A DNA stretch of 64,000 bases from Myrmaecium sp. VS I D KN 1 (lineage: Eukaryota; Ascomycota; Dothideomycetes; Valsariales; Valsariaceae). The translations under genes and the position numbers were made by a program. The first letter of the stretch is position 1, and every line of letters starts with the position of its first letter. Location of the stretch: positions 999,044-1,063,043 of the forward strand of contig JADQAV010000018.1 of NCBI GenBank assembly GCA_019775845.1. The letters run 5' to 3'. Below, piece after piece: positions 20,958 through 33,029 of this stretch. A model generated the notes under the pieces. The model searched no databases. It saw only the letters and a program-made list of their open reading frames with translations, and was not told the DNA's origin.

Positions 20958-22691
20958 ATGCCCTACAACATAGCGTAAGGCCTTGTCGCGCGTGCAATGT
21001 ACCAGAAGTTCCAACTAACAGCTCCCTTAGGATGATCAGTGACTTCTTCTTCCCCCAACCCGGTACGATCGATAGAAACGCCTGCAAGCATACGAGCTAA
21101 TATGACCAGGCGGAGTTGAAAGTCACATCTATCAGCTATCTACCGTATGCGCCTCTTCATGTCGCCGTTGACCTGTGCCAAGCTCACCATCCACCGTTAT
21201 AGAAACTCATAGATCGTGGTCATAAAGTTATCATAGTGACTCACGCATATGAAGGGCGTACCGGTGTCCGTTATCTCACAAATGGCTTGAAGGTTTACCA
21301 TGTGCCCTTCCTTGTGATATATCGCGAAAGCACCTTCCCGACCGTCTTCTCTTTCTTTCCCATCTTCAGGAACATCATAATCCGGGAACAAATCGAGATC
21401 GTACATGGACATGCCAGTCTCAGCAGCCTCTGCCATGAAGCAATCCTCCATGCCAGGACGATGGGCCTTCGTACCGTCTTTACTGACCATTCACTGTTTG
21501 GGTTCGCGGATGCGGCAAGCATATTAACCAACAAGTTGCTCAAGTTCACTTTGAGCGACGTGGATCATGTCATCTGCGTGAGCCATACTTGGTATGTTTG
21601 TCTTCAGCCCCTTAATTGCGTCGCTGTATATTGATCCGGAGACTAGCAAGGAAAACACGGTGCTCAGAGCCTCGCTCGACCCTCTTATGGTCTCTGTGAT
21701 CCCCAACGCCGTTGTAGCTGAGAATTTCCGACCTCTGACTTCTCCCACTTCCCACACGGACAAAGAGAGCAGTCTGACCTCCCCAACGGAGGGGAAGCCT
21801 TCACAGCCTCCTCCTCGTCATCTTGGACCTCATGACACGATCACCATCGTAGTCATATCCCGTCTCTTTTACAACAAGGGTACTGATCTCCTCATTGCCG
21901 CCATTCCTCGCATTCTCGCGTCGCATCGTAATGTGCGCTTCATTATCGCTGGCTCTGGACCGAAGGCCATCGACCTAGAGCAAATGATCGAACGGAATGT
22001 GTTACAAGATCGCGTTGAGCTCTTAGGCCCGGTCCGGCACGAGGAGGTGCGAGATGTTATGGTCCGGGGCCACATCTACCTCCATCCCAGCTTGACCGAA
22101 GCCTTCGGTACTGTTATTGTCGAGGCTGCTAGCTGTGGTCTCTACGTTGTTTGTACCCGCGTAGGTGGCATCCCCGAGGTCCTGCCAGGCCACATGACAG
22201 TGTTCGCGAAGCCAGAAGAAGATGACCTGGTCGCCGCGACAGGTCGTGCTATCGCTGCGCTACGAGCGAACAAGGTCCGCACCGAGCGCTTCCATGAGCA
22301 AGTGAAGATGATGTACAGCTGGACGGATGTCGCAGAACGCACCGAAAGGGTGTACGATGGTATTTCCGGAGTGCTCAGTGAAGAGGAGTTCTATGGGTAC
22401 CATTCACGCGGGGGCTGGAGTGCTACGCGAGGGCGGGCGGGCGTCCAAAGCTTTGCGCTTATCGATCGACTCAAGCGATATTACGGCTGCGGTATCTGGG
22501 CCGGAAAGCTGTTCTGTCTATGTGTCATCGTTGACTATCTGCTCTATGTCTTTCTGGAGCTCTGGCAACCCAGGGCTGGGATCGATATTGCAAGGGACTG
22601 GCCGAAGAAGAAAGTTGTTCTCGAGACAAGGGAGCAGGTGCACGAGAGGAAGAGGAGGGAAAGAGCTCGCGAGCGTGAAAGAACTCGATGA
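20958..22691 (+). CDS. SPT14: GPI-GlcNAc transferase catalytic subunit (PIG-A/SPT14)
   Basis: The GT4 glycosyltransferase that moves GlcNAc from UDP-GlcNAc to phosphatidylinositol on the cytosolic ER face, the first step of GPI-anchor synthesis. Exons are 20958-20974, 21031-21062, 21110-21144, 21203-21591 and 21647-22691; 505 residues. The first three exons are 17, 32 and 35 nt and together rebuild the conserved [20 protein letters not shown] and [16 protein letters not shown]. Further signatures are [36 protein letters not shown] (across the last splice), and an E-x7-E motif in [20 protein letters not shown] hydrophobic segment near the C-terminus ([18 protein letters not shown]) is the expected ER anchor. 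Confidence 0.94.
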
Positions 22692-23011
22692 AGCGGGCTT
22701 GCGAGTCCATATCACATCATCTTGCAAAGCTAACTCTTCTTGTTGGACATTTTGACATTTTTTTATATTTCCAGAACGGTTCTAGACACACTATCGTTCC
22801 AACGAAGGACCTTAACCTATATCGGGCGAATCTCTATGATTACATTGCCTCCAACGAATGTAAAAATGGAAAAGGCACGGAAAGAAACAAACACCAACTG
22901 GATATCTCGCTGCGAAGAACAGCCACCAGCAGCCCGGACGCGCGCCAGGAACGCCAAAATATATGCGATACAGAACAAGGTTCCTCCCAGGCAACCCTCC
23001 ATTTTCCTTTT
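22692..23011. other. Intergenic, convergent 3' ends
   Basis: Short space between the PIG-A stop (+) and the DUF3455 gene stop (-). Nothing else recognised. Confidence 0.5.
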
Positions 23012-23797
23012 TCACTTCTTCTTGTACAGCCAGTACGTCGCCGCATACTGGACCGTGAAATCCTGGTCGGAGTTGTCCTTGCACGTACTGGGCGCCACAC
23101 CACCGGCGGTGTTCACCCGATAGACTTCTTCCCACGCTCCGTCGACCGATGCCGGCTTTACCAGCCTCAACCACGAAACGCTTCCGAGGCCGTTGGTTCC
23201 CATTGTGAGATTGGTCGCAGCAGGCACGGACTGCTTCTTGGCCAAGCTTCCAGCGCCCCACTCGTGGCTGCTGCCGTCGACGAGACCGTTTCCGGCCGCG
23301 GTGGTCACGACGTCGAGGTCGAACCGAGGCGTGGTCGAGTTGGTGAAGAAGTGGTGACCGGAGAGCATGAGGTTTTGGAGGGCATCTGGGTTGCTGGAGG
23401 TGGGGACGGTGATGTCGTAGATGTAGCTCGGCGTGGCGGCCAGACGGTCCGGTGCCCACACAGCGCTGCAGCTCGCGTTGTAGAGTGTTGCCACTGCACC
23501 GGTGGCCTTGGGGCTGGCGGAGTCGTCGAGGCCTTTGCAGGTGTAGTTCTGGGTGCCTTGGCCGATGGCTACGTGGAAAAGGTACACGTCCGAGGAGGGC
23601 GCATCAAGGCCGCCTGGATGGTTGTTAGTCTCGAGCTATGTGTGGCAATCCGCCATGGCACACTTACCAAGGGGCAGGACGGCCTTGCTCAGGTCGCATT
23701 GGGTGTCGAGAAGGGCTTCAAGCAGTGAGATCGGGACCGCTAATGTGCTGCCGACGATGAGCAGCAATGCTGCGACGATAGAGAATGATGGAAGCAT
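23012..23797 (-). CDS. Secreted DUF3455 protein
   Basis: A 243-residue secreted protein of a fungal/bacterial family without assigned function (DUF3455). Exons on the minus strand are 23668-23797 and 23012-23613. The N-terminus MLPSFSIVAALLLIVGSTLA is a signal peptide. Family marks are VYLFHVAIGQGTQNYTC, the ALYNASC-like TLYNASCSAVW, GHHFFTNSTTPRFDL, VYRVNTAGGVAPSTC and the C-terminal VQYAATYWLY. Three cysteines (NYTC, NASC, PSTC) and several N-glycosylation sequons fit an extracellular protein. The last residues are KKK. The reaction or ligand is not known to me. Confidence 0.85.
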
Positions 23798-26155
23798 GGT
23801 TCTTCGTGTTGTTTTGTCGAACAAAAACAGCGAATCCGGAATATGTATGGAAAAGAAATGCAGAAACTGAAAGAAGATGCTGGGACTCCGGGTCCTTTCC
23901 AACGGCGATGCAGGATACCAAGCACGACTCCCCGATCGAAGTGGCTTTTTCTTGTGCTTCGGATCGAGGCTTGGAAAGGGTGTGTGTTGGATGGGGGATG
24001 AAGATCGCAAACCGAACCGGACGACCTGCAAAAGAGAGGCGCCGCATTGATATATGTAGTATGCATGTAGCTGTCGTTGTGCTTTTTCCTGATCCAACAA
24101 CCGCCCTCTCTCCGCTGCCAGCCTCGTGGTGGCCATGGATTGAGCGCGTATGGGACTGCCAAAATTAACCGGTGGCGCCATGCCATTGGTGCCCCCCGGC
24201 CAGCGACCAGGCGAGCCGCCTGCCCGCCTGCCCGCCTCCACCCACCCACCCCATTCCTTTCGCTTGCCATCTCCGTTTTGCGGGAGCTAAAAAGCCTTGC
24301 GGGACATGAATCTCTGGGGCCGCCGATCTATTCTTGGGGCGAACGGCCTGCCACCACGGGGAGTCGAAGCAGTTGCGGTTTCCACGCTTGCTGGTGGATG
24401 AAGGATCATCAACCGGGGCACCTCTGGATTGCTCCACGCAAGGCTGTCTACGACTCGGTGTCCACCTCGGGCAAGTGAGCCTCGAGTACAAGCAATGTCT
24501 ATAGGTACCCCGTACAAGACTACATGTACCGCTGTCTTGAAACTGTATCTGGACCGTAGCGCACTCGTCCTTTTTAACCGGCACACAGAAAGGCGACATA
24601 TGTTGCACGAAGCGAAACAAGCTATCTCCCATGAGCTTCCTCCGTTCCGCAATAGTTTTCGTGACGCCCTCATCGAAACCGAGTGGTTTGAGCGTTCGAG
24701 AACATCATGGGGCAGCTTAGCGAGGCCGGCAGACAAAGCTGGAGAATGCTCATTAATTGCAGTTCCTTCGGGTTAGCTGCCGCGCCGTGAATAGATCTAA
24801 ATATGCCGCTTCGAGGGATATTTGCTGGCATCGCATGAGGAAGGATGGCCCTCCTGACGAATGAGACTCCAGATGACATGGGGCCCTCGTAGCGCCCATG
24901 GGCGCCTCGGCGGCTACGGGAGTAACGTCGCGCAGGGGCTGTTTCAGGCGACGGCAGCGATGTCGCAGCCGTTGGCGGAGAGGTAAGGGTTTGCGTCTTG
25001 AAGCGTCCACGTATTTCAGCTAGTTCACCCCGGCCGTCCGCTTCCCTGAAATCTCCATCTTGCCCTTGCGGTAGATCCTTCAGATCTTGGTGAGGGGTCG
25101 GCCGCCGTCCGGGAATCTATTCTAGGCGTCTATCTTTTCTCCGGCTATCAGTACCGTATGTACTTGAGAACGCTCGTTCAATTGCCGGCAGGAGGGATTG
25201 CATGAGTGGGCCTCGTCCGGCATTCTCAGCGTGCCTAGCTGATATCCGACGTCCCGTCTCCTCGGATAAGACTTTCAGAGACACCTCAAACTGGGGACGT
25301 TAGAGTATGCTTCTCCTCAGACGGGCTAAGTGAAGAAGGTTATCCTGCAAATGCGACAGCAGCCGTCTGACCAGACCCGGTTGCAGACCCAGATGCAAGC
25401 CACGGCACATGATTACCTGGAGAAGGATGCTGATGATATGATCCCGCTGAGGATGCTTTCCCGCGCTCTATCTGCCAAAGCTATCGCTTTTGTTTGCCGT
25501 TTAAAGCACTAGGTGCAGTCTCTCAACGGCCCTCTGAGCTTTCTGCATGGTGACCAAGGATTACTCTCCGGACCAGCCTCTTTGGAAGAGCGGGACGTAT
25601 GTTGTGAGAGTAGGACTGGTGGACTGTTACCGCCATGGTTGCAATGCCACCTTCTGGAGACAGGTATCATCTTTATCAGTGTATGCGGATCCGTGTCAGG
25701 CATTGTGTCTGATATCGTGCCGCTTTCCATAACCGGACGAGACACAACGGAACATGAAGTGGCCCATTGTGAAGCCGGCGCTTGTACATCAATTCATGAT
25801 CTGAACTCTGCCCATCGGTGGGATACCCGGAATAGGAATGATCCCGAAAGCGAGAGGCGTTTGGCTGAGTACTGAAAGATTGTGAGGACTGTGAGTGCTG
25901 CTTTAGCCGCTCTGCTAATTTATACTCGCGCTCGTAGCATTACATGACACTTCCTTCTGTTATCCAGGAGCCAAGGTCGATCAATACCACGGTGACCACA
26001 TACAAAACAACAGACGTGTGATATCGAAAATAGATTCTGAGGGCGGTCGGACTAGCGTCCGTTTGACTCCAGTTCCCTGCCAAAGGGAACAGAAAGGTAG
26101 AAACTGTTTTGTGATGTGGGAAAAAGTGATCTTGCTTGGTTCTATCTTACCGGCC
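23798..26155. other. Gene-poor stretch, 2.4 kb
   Basis: Long interval without a recognisable gene on either strand. Open frames up to ~155 codons occur but have no family motifs or plausible splice structure. GC content is ordinary. It may hold a diverged relic or a non-coding gene, but I cannot support either. Confidence 0.45.
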
Positions 26156-28523
26156 TCACCCACCTTCATGGAAGCCCTCTTGCTGCCAACTCGTACCGTC
26201 AGTATCCCCAGTTGCTAACCCGGCACCTCCCGCAGCGCCAACGACGGCACTTTGCGCCAGATTGCTTGCATGCTTCTCGACATCGGTGCTGCCCGCCCAA
26301 AAGAGCATGCAGAAGACTAGCAGGTGTAAGCCCAGACAATACGCCGCGAATATGTTCCGGCTTGTCCTTGTCGCTAACACTAATCTCGTAATACGCCAGA
26401 CAACACGCTCAGGGAAACTCATTCGTTTCAGCGCTCTTGCTGACTCCCGGCCCCGGAATGCAGCGAAGGGCGATATGTTTGCTTCGTAAGCAGACCGATA
26501 GCGGTCGGTAGTGTCATTAGACACATGGATGGTGGACGGATTTGGAGAAGACGTGAAGGCGGAGCCTGACGACGCCGTTCCACGGTTGTATGTGGAGACA
26601 TAGCGCGTCTTCTCGTATAAGTTGAGATTGTCCTTCTGGAGGGAAGCGACCTCTGAACGCAACGACGACACGTTCTGATATGCCTTCTGGAGCTCAGCCT
26701 CCAGTTCAGCGTTCCGTTTCTTAAAACGATCGCGCTGTGCAGTAACCATGGGAAGGATGCCAGATCCTCCACCTACAGGTTCACCAGCACGAATGGCTTC
26801 CATGGTGTTTTGGGATATCTGGTTATCGAAACCCGAGATGATGGACGATGTTGGGGATGGCGCACGTCCTCTGCGGCTAATGTAAGAAGACTGCGGATAC
26901 CTCGATGTATATGTCCCCGCAACCGACATAGCTGAGGAAGGAAAGGCATTTGAGGCTTCTGTTTGGACTTTCTCCAGATCGCTTTCCAGAGTAGCGTTGA
27001 GTGCGCGGGACTTTTCCAGCTTCATATTGGTGTTGGAAAGTTCCTCTTGTAAGGTCTCAAGCCTGGCCTGTAGATCTTGGTGTGACACTCTTAGTATTGT
27101 AAGTTCATTACTGAGCTTCTTGTTCCTTGCCAGCAGCAGTTGCTCGAGGCTTTCGCCTTTGCCCCTACTACTGGAACCGTTAGCTTCAACGGACGCGTCC
27201 GGAGTAGCCGTGCCTTCGTCAGCATCTTCGTCGTCGCCGGTTGCGAATTCGATAGACTACGATACGCCATCAGGATTTGTCAGTCGCGGAGCATAGGTCT
27301 GGCTCACCTTCAACATTTCCAACTCTTGCTTGATATTCTCATAATCACTCCACTTCTGCACCTTCTCCTTCAGAGCATCCCTATCCGCCTTCAGTGAAGC
27401 AACCTCGCGCTCGAGATTCCGGGTATCCGCTTCCAGTTTCCTCCTCTCTGAATCTTTCTCGAAGCGTGCGTTCTCGAGCTTTCGGAGCAGAGACGTATTT
27501 TCTGAGCGCAGACGAAGGAAAGCAGGATCATCTTCAACAGCAACGGTAGTCTTCCCGCTCTCGGTTTGCGAAGCTGATTGAGCGAGTTCAAGTCGAAGCT
27601 GCTCGTTCCTTGCTTCCACCTCAGCCAACCGCGTATTGGCTCTCTCAAGCTCCGAGCTCACGATCTCTAGCTCGGCCACGGTAGCACCGCCATGCATTGG
27701 CTCGGTCTCTTCACCCTTCCCTAAACGCTGGGATACTTCCAGATTCGCTTTCAGTTCTTTCAGTAGCCTATCCTGCCTCTCAACCTTATCTTCCATGCTT
27801 TTCTCCTTAGCCTCCCAGTTATCCTGTTTCTCCTTCAATACAGCCGACCATGACGCTTCCACCTCCTTGATCTTTGCATCCCGAGATTCCTCAAGCTTCT
27901 GTCTCTCACTCCTCTCTTTCTCCAACTTCTCCTCCGTATCTTCCAGTTGCGCTGTAAGCTTTGTAGTCTGTTTCTGTAGATGTTCATTCTCCGCAATAAG
28001 CTTGGGAACGGTCTCTTCCGCCGTGACCAGCGAATCCACTGAAGCTTCAAGTAAAGGGTATGGGTCCGGTGCTTCGGAAAGCGGCGAGTAGGCCTGGAAG
28101 AAGGCAGACGATATCGACTTGGAATGATTTGTGAGGACGTCGATGAACTGCTGGTAGGATTTCAGTAATCCCTTGATCTCGGCAAGCTTGCCCGCATCGT
28201 CTAGTTTGCGGAAGTCCTTCGTTTTCTGGGCAAGATCCTTGCGTTGCGTAAGGGCGTCCCTTTGGTGCGTCACAAGCTCGGAAGCAGCGGTATCGAGCTG
28301 TGGTATGAGGTTTGTCAGGTCAATATCTAGCTACCATGTTAGCTTCCATAGTTACGGGGGTTACATGGTACTCACTCCTCCAAGCTGCAATAGCTTTTTG
28401 GAACTTGTTTTCGCTAGCACCACCAGTAGCCCCCAAGCCCGCATCATCCTTCAAACCGTTGTTACTCGCATCTTCCCCTTGTGTCGACTTCGGCATGCCC
28501 TCAACAGCCTCGGCGCCCTCCAT
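26156..28523 (-). CDS. Golgi protein CASP (COY1 homologue)
   Basis: A tail-anchored golgin acting in intra-Golgi retrograde transport. Exons on the minus strand are 28376-28523, 27308-28326 and 26156-27256; 755 residues. The N-terminal unit FQKAIAAWRNIDLTNLIPQL is the family start and is formed across the first splice. Residues ~65-590 are nearly all coiled coil, rich in Glu, Lys and Leu. The CASP C-terminal domain follows, with ILPMVTAQRDRFKKRNAELE, LRSEVASLQKDNLNLYEK and YRSAYEANISPFAAFRGRE. The membrane anchor IFAAYCLGLHLLVFCMLFWA lies about 45 residues before the end. The gene is divergent from VPS3, another trafficking gene. Confidence 0.94.
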
Positions 28524-28863
28524 GTCCTCACGATCGATATATGCGCAATGAAGGGAGCTAACAAGTATTGAGGAACCGGTCGCAGAATTTACTACGCCGC
28601 AATGAGTCCGAAAAAGTACCAGTGATCTACAAAGATCCCGGGATTGTTATAGCTGTATGTGACGGCGCGGAGAAGTTGCCAGAGTACCCGAGAGGTCCAT
28701 GAACGCGTCGCCAAGTCCTCGCCGCAACCACCTCCGAGCCGAACCCCATCAATGCGGCATGGCAGGACGAAGCTAAGCTCCTGATTCACCAGGCATCAAC
28801 TGCCATGCGCAATCCCTCCAGCCGCCCATGACCGAGCGATGGCGAGTATAGAAACTGGAGGAT
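28524..28863. promoter_or_regulatory. Divergent promoter, CASP / VPS3
   Basis: A 340-bp space between opposite start codons of two membrane-trafficking genes. Confidence 0.5.
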
Positions 28864-31800
28864 ATGGCGACCTCTTCCCTTCCTCCTGCGGCCTCTAGCC
28901 TGCCACAAGTGCAACCGCAAAGCGGACCCTACGTTCTCCGCGAGCTGATATCAGATGTGCCATTATCTGGTGATGAAACTACCGCAGACGCAAGAATAAC
29001 ATGTGTAGAGATCTGGAGTAAGCACGCCTCTTATTCCTAGGTCCAAGCGCAAGACTTCTTCGGATCGATTGTGTACTGACCGCAATTGCTAGATGAGAAC
29101 CTATACATAGGCACCTCTGCTGCCGAAATCCTCCACTTTGTCCTCATTCCGCCTGATCCTGCAGACTCGTCTGGGAATCCTGCCTTTATATTAGCATCCA
29201 GACTCCAGCCGGCACACAACAACTCAGCAAACGCCGGGATACAGCAAATATTACTATTGCCCCAGGTCAACAAGGCATGCATTGTTTGCAATAACACCCT
29301 CACATTTTACTCCCTGCCGGAGCTCAGCCCGGCATTTCCTTCGACAAAGCCATTGCCATGCATCTGGATAGGCGGCATAGACCAAAACCAAGAAGAGCAG
29401 AGCTTGAGCAGGGAAGATAGCGCCGTGGTAATGATATGCCAGAACAAAAGGATACGACTAGCCAAAATCACGGAAGACGGCCCGAGAGGTGTGCGAAGTA
29501 TCGAGTTTGGGGGCTGCCTTACCACAGTGCGCCGTGACAACTATGCCTGCGTCGCAGATTCACGATCCTACGCGCTTCTCGACGTCGAGCATGCGCAGAA
29601 GATCCCTTTGTTTCCGATATCCTCTCTTGATGAAGAGGCTGCGGAAGCGGTAGGGGGAGGTAGTGAAGACCTACCTTCGCTGCCATCCCAAAGCATGTCC
29701 AGAAGCGTCTCTTCCGCGAGCACGCATCAGAGGGCAGACTCTCGTGAGGACCGCGGACATAGTAGGAATACTAGCTTAGGCATCTTTGGCATTGGTGGCG
29801 TCCCACAGAGACAGGAGAGCCCGCGGCCTCTGGGACAAAGATACGGATTCGACGCTCCTGAAGCTTTTCAAAGACTCCAATCTCCCGGTCCCTCCGGACT
29901 ATCTGAAGAAGAACGTGAAAGGTCTTTGAGTCCAATGCCGGGAAGAGTTGCCTCGCAGGACAAGCCGCTTCCCCCGCCTCCTGGGGAAACCGCGAATGTT
30001 GCTCCACAACTTACCCGCCCAAAGAAAGAGTTCACGCCTCTTAGGCCACATATTCTTTCTCCGACTCCTTCGGAATTCTTGTTGACAACAGGCACTGCAC
30101 CATCTGAACCTGGAGTTGGCATGTTCGTAAATCTTGATGGGGATGTTGTTCGTGGAACTCTAGAATTCTCTAGCTACCCGGAGTCGATGGTCATCGATGG
30201 CAAGGGAATTGATCCTTTCGCCACCCCTATCTCTGGGGCCAGAGCTGAAGAAGGATACGTATTGGCAGTCATGCGTAAGCATGCAGAGACCGGATTGCAG
30301 TGCGGTGTGGAGATTCAACGCTGGGATATGGATGCGTCTGAAAGTGGGGACAGCAAAGAATGGTTGAACCTCAAGACTGTTCCCCAGAGTCCCGGAAATG
30401 ATGCTTCGGAGATCAACGTGCCATCTTTAGGCATCAGGAAAGTCGTCGCATCGCAGCAGATCACATTACCGGAGATCAGTGAAAAACTGGCACTGAAACG
30501 TTTGCGGCTCGATACGAGCGAACCGGAAGAAGCTTCGCTGGGCGACACAGACCAGCCCGGTCAAGTAACTAGTCAAAGGCAGGATGCTGAATTCGCTAAA
30601 CGTCTATCCGGTACGAATGCACAGATAATCTTATGGTCAGACAGCCAAATCTGGTGGCTCACTCGGAATCCTTTAATCATCCGACTAGACGCTCAGCTGG
30701 AGCTAGCGTGTTCAGCGTTGAATGCCGAAATCGGCGAAGCGGAACAGAACCGCGAACAGATCGAGCGTATACTAGATCAAATTCGAGGTCAAGAACCTCA
30801 GACAGAAGCGGAGTTCCTTGGTCTTGGATACATTAGACAAAAGGCATCGGTGCTCCTCTTCACGGAGCTCATAACGCGTACAACCTCAGGATATCTTGTC
30901 TTCGAGCATGAAAAGAGAGCTACGGAGGAAGCCTTGATCGAGGGTGAGATTGATCCGCGCGTGATATTGGCACTACTACCGCTCCTCAGAGAAGAGGTTG
31001 TTCAAGGTGCAAAGGGAATATGGGTGCCAGGCGGCCTCAAGGTCGTGATCGAAGGCTTCCTCCGACAGCACGATGTATCAGGCCTCTCCCTTGACCCCAG
31101 TAAGCCTTTCACGGATAACCTTCTGCAGCTTGTGAAGCGATATCTGCTAGTTTGGCGGAGGAAGAAGGGATTTGGGAGCGTGGCTGATGAAAGAGAGGTC
31201 TCGCAAACTGTTGACGCAGCTCTGCTCAGGGTTCTACTGATACTCGATTCCCGAAGTCCCAAAGGCCCCGCAACTGCCGGGTCTATACGGGCGGAATTGA
31301 ATGCCGTTGTGGATAGTGGCGTCGACTGCTTTGATCGAGCAGTGGAGCTACTTGAAAAGTATAACCGCTTATACGTCCTCAGCAGACTCTATCAGAGCCG
31401 CAAGCTCGCTTCCAAAGTCCTCCACACATGGAGAAGGATTATCGACGGAGAGGCAGATTATGGTGGCGAGCTGCTGGATGGCGAGCAGGAAGTGCGAAGG
31501 TATCTTAGCAAGATCAAAGACAAGAGTATCGTCGAAGAGTACGGTTCTTGGCTCGCCAATCGCTACCCGGATTTGGGTGTACAGGTTTTTGCGGACGAAA
31601 CGGCCAGGTCCAAATTCAGCCCTACGGAAGCAGTGGCGTTGCTCAGGGATAGAGCTCCTGGTGCGGTCAAACATTACCTTGAATACCTTGTCTTCGCAAA
31701 AAAGGTATATCTCTGCTTCTCACTCGGGTTAAGACGAAGATGCTGACATACTTTTCAGAACCGGCAATATGCGAACGAGCTTATCACATTCTACCTTGAC

Positions 31801-32550
31801 AACGTCGTCGATGAGTTGCAAACCTCTAGCGACTCTAGACACATCTTGTTGTCCACCTATGAAACCTACCGCGCACTGGTCCCCCCAAAACCAACTTATC
31901 GACAGTTCATCACCGACAACGCTTTCCCAGCTGAATGGTGGACCTCCCGCCTTCGTCTGCTCCAGCTTCTCGGGAGCAACCAAGGGAATGAGGGCCTATC
32001 GTATGATGTAGGGAAGATACTATCTCGCCTGGAGCCATTCGAGAAGGAGCTTGTCCCGGAGATGATCATTCTCTACGGATGCCAAGGACGGCATGAAGAG
32101 GCTATCAGGCTCTTGACTCATGGTCTAGGAGACCTAGATACTGCTGTCAGCTATTGTTTGCTCGGCGGCTCTAGTATCTTCCGTCCCGCTGATGGCTTCG
32201 TCTCAAAGGAATCTCTGCCGAGCCGTGAAGATCAAAGTAGACTGTTCGAATATCTTCTCCGGGAGTTCCTGCAGCTAGAGGACATTAGCCAACGTATCGA
32301 AAGGACCGGTGAGCTCCTCGAGCGCTTTAGCGCTTGGTTTGATGTAGCAGCTGTGTTGGATATGATACCCGATTCCTGGTCCATTGACGTTGTTTCCGAG
32401 TTTCTGATACATGCTCTTAGACGCTTGGTAAGAGAAAAGAGCGAGACAAGTATTGTGAAGGCTTTAAGCGGAGCAGTCAACTTGAAGGCAGGTGCTCAAG
32501 TGATTGAGAAGACGGAAGAGCTTAAGCCTAGCATTCAAAGAGCGCGGTGA
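28864..32550 (+). CDS. VPS3: CORVET tethering subunit VPS3 (TGFBRAP1-like)
   Basis: A Rab5/Vps21-binding subunit of the CORVET complex that tethers early endosomes. Exons are 28864-29017, 29093-31704 and 31759-32550; 1185 residues. The N-terminal citron-homology-type beta-propeller begins NENLYIGTSAAEILHFVL and includes LLLPQVNKACIVCNNTLTFY and SLPELSPAFPSTKPLPCIW, then IGGIDQNQ. A Ser/Pro-rich linker covers about residues 240-400. The C-terminal half is helical: YNRLYVLSRLYQSRKLASK, then LANRYPDLGVQVFADETA, and NRQYANELITFYLDNVVDEL across the last splice. VPS39 is the main alternative; the propeller start and the linker fit VPS3 better. The C-terminus at TGA 32548-32550 is the least certain part. 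Confidence 0.82.
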
Positions 32551-33029
32551 ACGTCGGCACCGACCTCTTGAATATGCGCGTCAACTATGATACCGAGAAG
32601 ATTCTGGCTACTATACGTTGCGTTCTTTGTCCTCAAAGTTCATCAAAAGGCAGACTATGTCTAGTGTGCCATTATCCAGCATGGTCCGTGGAGATGAGAA
32701 GAATCCAGAATCTCATGTTCGTCTCAGTACGACCGAAAGGCAGGTGCCCGCATGAGTATCATCAGCATCGCTCCTGCATTCGATGCTTTTTCCTACCTAC
32801 CTCGCAATGCAGACCATTGGGGCTCGTTGTCATGGCTGGTATACATACTACCTACTACGTACATACTAAGTACATACTTCAACTTCGACGCTCCATCTCC
32901 TTCTTACCTTTGATCAACGAATACGCAGTCACCTACTTCACATCCCTTTACCCTATCCATTGAACCTTGCAAATCATAGGGCCTTGTGCCTTTTCCGGAT
33001 CAAATACTGAATAGGATCGGCCCCTCCAG
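32551..33029. other. Intergenic region
   Basis: Between VPS3 and the thaumatin-like gene, same strand. An open frame just after the VPS3 stop carries two Cys-x2-Cys pairs (CVLC, CLVC), but I see no splice that clearly joins it to VPS3. Confidence 0.4.

Noticed and set aside
24165-24776. Open frames of 115-155 codons on both strands
   Set aside because: No recognisable domain, no plausible start context or splice structure, and atypical composition.
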